From Lycocorax pyrrhopterus obiensis (taxonomy: Eukaryota > Chordata > Aves > Passeriformes > Paradisaeidae), in NCBI GenBank assembly GCA_014706295.1, contig JACSVZ010000037.1, positions 2,666,001-2,730,000 of the forward strand: a stretch of 64,000 bases of DNA, read 5' to 3'. A program made the translations under genes and the position numbers. The notes beneath the pieces are model-generated. The model searched no databases, was not told where the DNA came from, and saw only the letters and a list, made by a program, of their open reading frames with translations. Positions 54,401 through 64,000 of the stretch are shown here, one piece after another. Numbering within the stretch: position 1 is the first letter of the stretch; the number at the start of each line of letters is the position of its first letter.

Positions 54401-55837
54401 CTAAAGCTTTGTATTTAATTTATTGCCTGCTTTACCAACAATTTTCGATTTTTGTCTCCCCAAGGAAAAACACAACAAGCTGCTGGTTTAAACACAGTGT
54501 CAGTGGTGTGCATTTAGCCTGAAGCAGAGGGAAGCTGACATTTCACCTAAACACAACTGAGGCTGAGAAAATCAAAGCTCACCTCAAGGAGAGTTTTGCC
54601 AGCCATCAATGGAAAGAAAAACTATCACCTTTAGGTAGATATAAACCTAATTTAAGCGGTGCAACAGCCAAAAGCTTCAAAGGCCTCAAGTATGTTAAGG
54701 CAAAAATCCCTTGCAACCATCAAAGCTGTTCCATGCACGTGGCTTGAGAATTATTGTCCAAGAAATTCGGGCAGGTTCCTCCAACCAGGATAGGAAAACT
54801 TCTGCTTAGGAGGGAAAAGAACTGAACCAGGCTGCAAATACCCCAGCTCTGCTGAACTCTCTCTGACAAAATCACAATCCTGCTCAACAAGGCCAAGTTC
54901 AGCCAACTTCCCTAAGAAACAGGCAGAGCTGCACAGAAACAACTGCAAATGGAACAGGGAACGGGGATAAAGCAGCAAATCTCAGGAGAAGGGAGAGAAT
55001 AAGCATTCGAAATACCAAGCAGAATCCCAAACGTTCATTAACGAGCACAGATTAATTTTGTGGGAGGGAAGGTGATCACTGCCACTGCTGCTCTGCTGGA
55101 GGGGGAGGAAGGAGCTGCGGGAAAGCGGGCGGATAAAGCCGGGCTCAGCTGTTCCGGGCAGCAGCTGTCCCCAGATCCTCATTGGAGGGAACGAGCCAGG
55201 AGGTCACGGGAGTCACGATTATTTGGAATGAAGAGGGGAAACAATAGGTTGGGGCCCTCTGTCTTCTTGCCTTTCTCATGTCTTTTGTTAGCTGCTGCCT
55301 TCCCAGAATAGCTGGCTGCACTCGGGGCAGCTCAGGGGCTGGACAGGCCTTTTCTCCCCTGCAGCTCCTCAATTTAAAAGGAAAAGTGACACCTCCATCT
55401 CCCCATTTGTGTGCCTGGCCCCCAAGCACCTCTGCAATACCTTCAGCTGACCAAGGAGGCAGGTGGAGGCTTTAAGCTTCAGCAAGGGGTAGAACAAAAG
55501 CTCAAAACAGAATCAGTCCCATGAAATTTATTTTCTCTGATGCCTCTCCTCAGCTGAATTTCTCCCCCAGGACAAAGTTAATGCCATGCTGCAGGACACT
55601 GTGACAAACCTGTCAGAATCCCAGCTTCTCCTGAGGCAGGAATGCTGCTCCAGTCATCACGGAGCAGCTTTACAACGGGGAGAAAGGGGAGTGGAGACAC
55701 TGGTGTTTGTATAGAGTATAAGAGAGCTTGTAGCACCCAGAGGGCTAAAACAGGGTCTGGTAACAGTTCACAAAGTTTAGTGAACAAAAATGGCCAAAAA
55801 TTGGTTTGCCAAGATTCTGGCCACCATGGTAAATAAA

Positions 55838-55905
55838 ACACGATTCTTGTCCTGCCTCTCACTGCAGCCTTGCACGACCTTGGGCAAGGCAGTGAACCCT
55901 GATCC
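55838..55905 (+). mobile_element. Possible MIR-like SINE relic
   Basis: CTGCCTCTCACTGCAGCC followed by GACCTTGGGCAAGGCAGTGA matches the MIR core spacing (TGACCTTGGGCAAGT-type). Short and diverged. Confidence 0.45.
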
Positions 55906-58654
55906 AGCCACAGCTGCTGTGCCCCAGGAATGCTGCAAACCTGATCCCATTGCAGAAGAGCTTTAAAATGGCAATTCTTACACAATGGTAGAGTCTAACT
56001 GGTCAGGCTTAGTAGAGCTGAAGTGAGAGTGTAAACAAGGACTTCACTGCTTCCTTGGAATTTCAGATGAAGGCACGGACAGAAGACACTGACTTTTCTT
56101 GCAGAAGTTTTCTAACCAAGACTCCCATATCCTGACTCCTACTTCGTGTAAGTTTGGAGAGAAACAGGTCTTGATTTTCAGTCTAGGATGAAACTGTTAT
56201 AGTCCTGCTGGCTCAAAAGATCAGGTGAAACATAAAAAGTTTAATTTAAGATTAACAATCGATGACAGCCATTCCTTGCCTGTACCAGTAGGGATGAACA
56301 CAGAGCCTGCTGAAAGCTGCACTGTGAGCAATATTAGGGTAAACTTGAGATCAGAGAAAACATATTTCTTGTTTTAAGTGGTGTTTTCCCCCTCCTTTTT
56401 CCTCCATACAACTTTAATATTGATCCAAAGGCTAAGGATTGTTGTAGGGTGCCACCGGAATTGTTTAATTGGATACTTCTTGTGTTATAATCTTGGTAAA
56501 GAGACCCACATATGGATCTGAATAACATCTTGAAAGGAGATTGAGTGTAATAAGGTGACAGACAGATTGAAAGAAGATTAAAACTCATTTGATCCCCAAC
56601 TCCCAGGCAAAGCACAATAACTCCTCCCTGTCCTCCATCCTACACACGCCCGATCCCGACACTGCCAAGAGGCAGAAAGCACAAGAATGAAAACCCAACC
56701 AAACCCAGGTTTCACTTCTGGGACAGGTTTGGTGTGTTTGCACAGGACATGAAGCCACAGGGGAGTTTGGATATTCCCCAGAGCAGGCTCGAGCACCCTG
56801 CTGGAAAGCAGTGCCAGTGATTCACCACGTCACACACTCTTGGTGAGACCTAAAGCTTCCATTTTTTTTCTCATGGTATTTGGCTTGGCTTGGTGTTCTG
56901 AACTGCTGCTGCTCTCAGGTTCAACAGGAGACATGTTTCTCTAAGCTGATTTCTCTGTGGCTGAGGATTTAATCAGATCAAAGTAGCGATTAAAACATGG
57001 GCTATAACCACAAGCCTTAAAGGGAGAGCTCCAACACTGAGCTCCAACCGAGCTCTCCCCCTTTAAAATCCAAGGAGAAGCAATATCTATCTCTGGCAAA
57101 TGTATGCTTTTAAAAAATCTTGGATTTTTGCTGCTTCTGGGTCACCTTTCCTCTCGATAGGGTGCGAAGCTCCTGGCAAGTACCAAGAAATGAAGAAATG
57201 CAAATGAATTAAGGGCTGCAGTTGATGTGAATGCATTAACACCACCAAGACACCCTGGAAGGTGGGTTTGCTGACACTCCCTTCGCTCCAACACATCCAC
57301 TGTAAACTTCCAGCACGGCTCCCTCAGACCCTGTCAGTGCTCCTGACATTCTTTCCTACAGTTTTCCACTTGCTGCTTTGTAGGTCTGTGGTTCCTTTCA
57401 TCCATCCAAAGACAGCACGATAGCATGTTGGGAGTGGTGAGAAATAGGATTATAAAAAATGTAAATGGAGCAGCATTTCCACAGCTCTACACAGAGTAAA
57501 CCAGAGCAACCCAAACATTAAGGCCAAAAACGCCTTTTTAGTGACAATTGGTCTCAGAAATGAGGCCTAATTTTACATCATGACCTGCATGAAGAGCCAA
57601 CGAGCTGTGCCATCAGATCCATGAGCCCCATCCCAGCTCCCTCCTGCACAACAAAAACAGGCCAAGTGACTCACTCGGCAGCTGAGGATGAAGCTGCTGG
57701 GTTCTGGCTCCTGCTCCTGTTCCCTGAGCCCCGGCAGGTCGGATGGGAACGGTTCCCCAAGGTGCAGCACAAGAACAGCTTCCCCTGAACTCCCTGGAAG
57801 CTCTGCCCCAGGAGTGCCATGGGATATTTTGAATTACTGGAGAAGTGCACGTTCCATTGGGAGTCAATATTTATTTGTTACGCCGACTTGGCAGCTCAGC
57901 CCTCTCCTCACTTCCATCACTGTGACACCTTTGAGATACCAGCTCCTTGGTATGTGGGATAACATCTTCTTCCAAGCTATTCTTGACACTCTACTCCTAC
58001 TCCTCTTCTATGTGTTTAACCATTTTAAAGCTGATTTGGGTCATGACTAATAGAATTAGATACTAAAATCATGTGCTGTCAGCAGCAGACATTGTAGAGC
58101 CAGCAGGACCCACGTGGAATGCAAGTCGAGGCAGCTTCAGATGGGTGGGGAAGCAGCAGTTTGTCCTTTCTTCCCCTTTTTAAATAGAATTAAACTGGAC
58201 AAAAATCCCACCAAAACCCCCAAACTTCAACTTCATTCTTTGTGGAGCCAATTTCTTTAGTTTGTGTATCAGTCTAAACCCAAAACAAGGGGAGACAAAG
58301 TCGTCCTCAAGCACTGCTGGGAGTGAGGACATTGAACAAATAAATGCCAAAAGCCCAAATCTAAGATCTACTGAATTAAAGCAGGCACCTGTGTTTTAAA
58401 TCCAGGGTCACACACTTGGGGTTTGTGCAAAACTCACTGGTTCTACCTAATTTCATCTCACTGTAGCCCCCATGAGGGGCACATACCCTTCTCATGGATA
58501 TTTCCAATAACTCTTCCTTGTTTCCCCAGAAAAAAAATACCAAAATAAAAGAAGAGCACACCCCCCTTCTCCCCCTTGTGACATTTGGAGAATGATTTGT
58601 CCATCAGCTTTAGGGCAGGACTGAGAGTTACACAGGCCTGAAGGTCAGCAGCAC

Positions 58655-58712
58655 TGGATTTTATTCCTGGCTCTGCCACTGACGTTATCTGAATGGCTTT
58701 AGGTAAATCAAA
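58655..58712 (+). mobile_element. Possible MIR-like SINE relic
   Basis: TTCCTGGCTCTGCCACTGAC, followed about 10 bp later by GGCTTTAGGTAAATCA, follows the MIR order (CTCTGCCACTTAC, then TTGGGCAAGTCAC) with many substitutions. Confidence 0.5.
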
Positions 58713-61700
58713 CGCAAACATTAAAAATGTAAACAGTATCACAATTTCTGAAGGAGTTTGGTATTTTCCAGCAGAAGGCACTACAGAAACATGACCGATG
58801 TCTTCGTAGCAAACAAACCCCAAAGAACCTCCTTTTCCTAATTCTTTAATAGGGTTAAACACCATTCATTCCAGCTGGGAAACAATTCAAGATGCAGCTC
58901 ATGAGTTTTGTCTCGTACATGTTGAACATTCAGTTTTCAAACCTTTTACTGCAGCTTGTCAATAGCTGCAGAAAACTGTTGCAGGATGTAGTTGTGGAAA
59001 GCCCCAACAACTCACAAGGGCTCAGTTCATCTTTCTGAATAAAAGCACGGAGTTCAATGGAAAAGAAGATTTAAGTTAATCTATTATGAAGCTCTCCAAA
59101 ACTGGACACTCCACAGGAGTTGCTGTTATTTTGCTCCTTTTCCTGGCACATCTCACACACCCCTATGAATTCCTGCTCATTATGTTCTCCACCACCAAGT
59201 CCATGTGCCAAGTTCAAACCCAAGCACTGATATGTGGAATATGGTTATTAAAATTGGGTTTACCACAGGTATCATCTGCTTATACATGTTTGCATGGAGT
59301 TGCCTGTATTTGAGGGAGTTGTCCAGATTCCCTTGCAGGCAACAGAAAAGCACTTTTGGACTGCAATTCACCCTGAAGGAGATGCTTTAAAACCTACAGA
59401 AAATCCATCAGTTAGCACTGACTTAGACACCTACGCTGGAGCCAACCAGTAACTTAGTCCTGGGTTTATCCAGGTTCATGGGCAAGACTCTGCAGAGACA
59501 AATAAATGTCTAAATATCCTCAAAAACCTGCTCAAAACCCCTGTAACAAGACTGGTTCCTGTCTAAAGGGGCAATATTTAAGCATCTTTTCTCCCAGCTC
59601 CCTCACATCAGCTGACTGAGATTTGTTAACATCTTAGACAACACTTTCATGCCTCATGCATAAGTCAGATTTATTTTTGTGGTGTTTTCTCCTCCACACA
59701 AAACAACAAGTCTAAAGAATTATTTTAATGAATGGCTCTCTTTTAATGATTACATTTTTCAGTAGAACAAAAGTGATCTGGTTCAGAACCACAAGGAAAC
59801 CAAGGTAAATTTGTCCCCATATACAGAAAGCGCCGGGGCAGGAAAGAGGGAGGGAAAGGCAACTCCTTCCTGTGGGCAAAGATGTTTTACTTGCAAATAC
59901 CTGAAACTGCGCCCAAAATGAAGATTACAAATAAAGCAAGTTATCCTTGTGTAAAGGTGGCTGAGCCATCATACACAGGTTACGCTGTTTGGAAGGTTTT
60001 CACCACTCCAACCACACACGCCTGAATCATTTCACTGCGATTTTACCCTTTCTGATGGGTTTATTGACAGCATTATTAAGAGGAGGTTACAATTCTGCAG
60101 GAATGATCAAGGGTCTGACTAATGTACACACAGCCCTGGTGGGACACTGAGCAACTGAACTACACACACTCCTTGTTTTTCCCTAGAAAGGATCCCACAA
60201 ACTCATCTCCGGGAGAGCAAGGCCTCCAATCCATTCCAGAAAGTCTCCTAATGGAGTGTTGAGGTTGCAGATTTCCCTCTGTGTCCTCTGCTTCCCCTTT
60301 CTCTGATGTCAGATCACATTAAAGGGACGATCAATGGTTCTGTCTGGCTCTCCCCCACACCGTGCCAGGGCCCCCCTGCTCCGTCCCCCCGGATCTGGGA
60401 GAGGCCAGGGAATCCTGGCACACGGCCCGTGCTCCATCAATACGCCACCGACACGGCGGGTGGAACAACCCAGCAGCGCTTTGTCTTCTCTCTTCCTTCT
60501 CCTGGCTCCTCCTCAAGCCTCATGCTTAGGCAGAGCGATCACCACAAAGATTAAAATTTGCAGAGGTGCAAAACGAAAATAGCAGGAACAGAATCCAGGT
60601 GAGGCCTTGGCTGTCTGACCTGTCGAGGTCTCACCCGAGGGGCTGAACTACATTAACCCCTCCTCATGATTCCAGCATCACACTTGGTTTTCAATAAAAA
60701 TGTTTCAAATGGCCAAAGAGACCCTGTACAGAACGGTCAGTTTATTCCAGCCCAAGTACATTGTCAGCTGAATATTAGTGAATTTAAATGCCCATTAGAA
60801 ATTGGAGCAAAATCCAGGTTTTTACCTGTCCAAGCGCACAGAGATGAATCTTTGATTAAGGAATGCACAAGTGTGATGCTTTCATTGAAATGTTACTTTA
60901 CCACAGGTTTTCTGCCAAGTTTTGAAGCAGAAATATGTGATCAGTATTTAAACATCCACCTCTCTGAGGCTGTGCTTGACTTCAGTCTTGTGGGAAATGT
61001 AAGGTTCCCATGTAAATGTAAAAAATTCCACCCTAAAACCATGTGAGGTTCAAGAATCAGTGCAAGAGAGTTGTATCAAGAAGACCAGTCAGGTCTCCTA
61101 AAGTTATGCCCTCAGTAAACACCGAGTGTCCAGTAATAACTGCAGCAATACAAGGGATCACCTGGAATTATGCACAGATTCCTGTAAGGTCCACGTGAAA
61201 CTCTACAGCAGGTACAGTCCAGGTGACTACAGTCAGAAAAAAAGGTCCCAATTGTGCAAAATACGCTAAAGCAGGACAGGTAGAATTTTTCCATGAAGAA
61301 TATCAAATTATCCCAGGAATCCAGTGGCAACCAAAACTCTTTAATGTAAATTATCACCCCCAAAAGCACCTCAGTCTCCCCTGAAAATGGCTTTGAGCAG
61401 TTTGGTACTTTGTGTTTATCAACACAAATACATGGAAACACCCCACCTTCTCCAATATTTTGTAAATCTGTCATTTTAAAAAATTCTAGATTGGCTAGGA
61501 ATTTCAGTAAAGAAAATAAAAATTAAATATAATAAATTGCCATTTTCACTGTTACCACTGCACCGACACGAATGTCGGTGTTTCCTGTGTGCTCAGGGAA
61601 AATCAGTAATCCCATTTTCAGGCTGGACTTTTCCCTGAGAACGACACACATTTCCCATGGCCACAGGTTCTCTCTCCATCGCTCACCCACGTGTCCAGCA

Positions 61701-62756
61701 CGGATCTGCTCAGCCTGAATTATCCCCTCAGTGTCACAGCCCAGTTCTCACAACTGCTGGGCTCCACGAGATTATTTCCCACTTCCAAATGGATTTCACA
61801 TCAGAGGAAAAGCACTGAACTCCCTGCTCCACAAAGGAACAGCCACTCTCTCTAGAAAACAAATGCTCCAGGAGCACAAGTGCCATGAAATCCCTCAGCT
61901 CCTCTTCCCAGAGCAGAAGAGGAAATCCATTCCCAAGGCTCCTGTGTCCTGGGCTCTCTCCTTAACCAGCACAGAGGGAAATCCAGCATCTCCCAGCTTT
62001 GCTGATGGACTGAAGCTCATCATTTCAGCTTCTGCCAGAAGCCCCCAGGACTTTCAGGGATGAGGGCAGCAGGGCAGGTGTCTGTGGAAGCAGAGAGAAA
62101 CCACCAAGTCTCCAGGGAGGATGGACGGGAGAGGAGGAGGGGAATTACTGTGGTTGAGAAAAGGGAAGGGGCTGGTCGAGAGAAATGCTATAAAAGCACC
62201 ATGACGACAGAACAGGGTGATGGAAAGGTCAGTCCCTTTCAATAATGCTCTTTTTTTCTTGTCCAAATGAAATACTTGGCCATGTCCACCGGCAGAGTTC
62301 AGCTGGAGGTAAATGACCAGACAGGGGGGCCATAAACTGTCTGGAGATGCTGCTGCTCTGGGGGCTGCCCTGCCCTTCCAGCCCTTCCACCAAGGCAACT
62401 GCCACAGCAAAAAGCTCCAAAACTGCACCCAACAAAAGGAGCTCCTGTGCACCTCCCAGCACAGAGCTGGGCTGGAACTCCAGCCTCCCTCCAGCGAGGG
62501 GAAGAGCTGAGCTGGAGCCCGTCCTGAAGGAGGATTCGGGAGTGAACACGAAGGGATTTTCAATAATGAGCCGGTGATTAATCCTGATAGACATGCAGCC
62601 CTTGGAATTGCTTTTCAGCTGCTGCTGGTAGGTGGTCAAATTATACCTTTCCATCACATTTCCCACTATACTGCACATCTCCTCAGTACATTTTCTCATG
62701 AAGCACTGGAAGGATTCAGAACAATTAAACCTAACGACTGAGTAATTCCCACTCCT

Positions 62757-62774
62757 TTTTTTTTTTTTTTTTTT
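62757..62774. repeat. Poly(T) run
   Basis: About 18 consecutive T in SKI intron 1, with no element recognised beside it. Confidence 0.9.
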
Positions 62775-64000
62775 CTTTCTCTAATATGAAATCATTCTTT
62801 CTAGTGCTTTAGGAAAATAAATGTAAGCTCTAGAGCTCCAAGTCAGTATTAATGTACCAAAATGGTGCATTGTAACAGGAGATGCAACACAAAGATTTAC
62901 TGTTTCCCGGAGCGGGTGCTGGAGCCAGCTGAACGGTCATTTAAAGTTTTCAGCTATGCATGACAGGTGGAAAAGCTTTCAGGGAAAAAAAAATAAATTA
63001 TTGTATAGTGGCTGGTTCTGATATTATACAAATGAGAGCATTTCCTGCCTATCACAACCTTCCTTAAGGCTGGGAGGTTTTTTTTCACTGTTATTTATTC
63101 ACTGACAACTGATTTATTTCTTAATTTATTCCCTAAGAGCACAGGAGTGGTGGCACATAAGCAAATATGTCAGGGAGCAAATATACAGCCCAGGCATATA
63201 TTCCTGTAAGGCCAGGGTAGCTCTGCATTCAGTGATTCAGCTTCCCCTTCACCACTATTTATGTATTTGCAGGAGTTAAAAGTCTTTTATCAAAGTAGCT
63301 GCTGTAAGGCAAATTCAAACCCCATTTTACCTGCAGTAACGTGTTTGCTTTAAAAAAGGGGGAGGGGGCAGAACACTCATCAGTTCTTACCTCCACTGAG
63401 CAAGTTGGTTCCTATTTTATTTATCATTATTTTTTCCCCTTCGTGCATTCCTTTGGAATAATAAACTGGAGTAGTTCCTCCTGTTCCAAGTTTAATTTTA
63501 ACATGCATGACCTGAGCAGCTATTAGGAATATGCAAAAAGTCTTTTTTTTTCCCCCCATGATCCTAAAACTTCAGCTCATCCCTGGCAAATTCTCTGTCA
63601 TTCCTGTCCCCAGTGATATCAGCTCTTCTTTCATGGTGAAGGGGAGGGAACTAAAGGGATCCTTGCTCCAGGACTCTGCTGGCATTAAAGATCAATAACA
63701 CCAAAAGATTTAACTTTTTCACCAAGAATTAGAGGAAATGCTGAACAAAAATGAATCACAGGGCGTTGTCGTTATTCTGCTTGGAAAATTGATTTACTAG
63801 GAATAAGTAAATAATAAAAAAAAATGTTTTATATGAACACTGAGTTTGTATGGCAATGCATACAGTTTTCAGGTTTACAACCTGATCCTGGGCTCTTACA
63901 AGTTTTGCCATTAGAAAGGCTTTAGGAAATGGCTGACAGCTCTGCTCCCTTTATTTTTCAGGCACTATCAAAGGGTGCATTTTCATGCATATTTTCCATC

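Larger units (their letters stand above)
41526..64000 (-). other. SKI: SKI intron 1, 3' part (22.5 kb, incomplete)
   Basis: The sequence ends inside this intron and the first coding exon is not present. SKI is known to have a very long first intron. I found no exon of another gene here. It contains one CR1 3' end (51371-51449), two weak MIR-like fragments (55838-55905, 58655-58712), short tandem repeats (48200-48241, 49242-49279), a G-run (42974-42990), a purine tract (51050-51104) and AT-rich stretches that may be conserved non-coding elements (52360-52600, 60660-61060, 62560-63060). Open frames within it are short and unremarkable apart from a 126-codon frame at 60666-61046. Confidence 0.9.

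Overview
This is a vertebrate nuclear genome window, almost certainly from a bird. The only interspersed repeats I recognise are a few CR1 LINE fragments and a handful of decayed MIR-like SINE pieces. There are no Alu, B1 or L1 sequences, and the genes have long introns and few exons. The one gene I can name is SKI, a nuclear co-repressor of TGF-beta/SMAD signalling. It lies on the minus strand and is read from right to left.

Layout, left to right. (1) Positions 1 to about 29,250 lie downstream of SKI. I find no protein-coding exon there that I can defend. The region holds CR1 copies (4156-4462, 6096-6455, 6822-7165, 21881-21941), a CpG-island-like block (5340-6090) ending in four copies of a 57-bp tandem repeat, a MIR relic near 12.3 kb, a 124-bp terminal-inverted-repeat structure near 15.3 kb, a perfect 22-bp palindrome near 19.6 kb and several stretches that look like conserved non-coding DNA. 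(2) About 29,255-33,836 is the long SKI 3' UTR, ending in two closely spaced AATAAA signals. (3) Positions 33,837-41,525 carry six SKI coding exons (numbers 2 to 7 if the large first coding exon is number 1). Every junction is GT-AG and the reading phase is consistent throughout. Joined, they give 411 codons plus a TGA stop, roughly the C-terminal 55% of the protein. (4) Positions 41,526-64,000 are the 3' part of SKI intron 1. The first coding exon, with the DHD/SKI and SAND-like SMAD4-binding domains, lies beyond the right edge.

The six exons encode, in order, a Ser/Pro/Lys-rich linker, a conserved region rich in basic and aromatic residues, a basic PRKRK nuclear-localisation-type motif followed by an Ala/Thr tract and an acidic stretch, a serine-rich linker, and a long charged coiled coil running almost to the C terminus. 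In the SKI family this coiled coil mediates homodimerisation and pairing with SnoN (SKIL).

I did not find a hidden new gene system. The most useful leads are a frame-neutral exon 2 with a weak donor, the orphan CpG island with its codon-length minisatellite, the hairpin-like element at 15.3 kb, and several candidate regulatory elements that need cross-species alignment.
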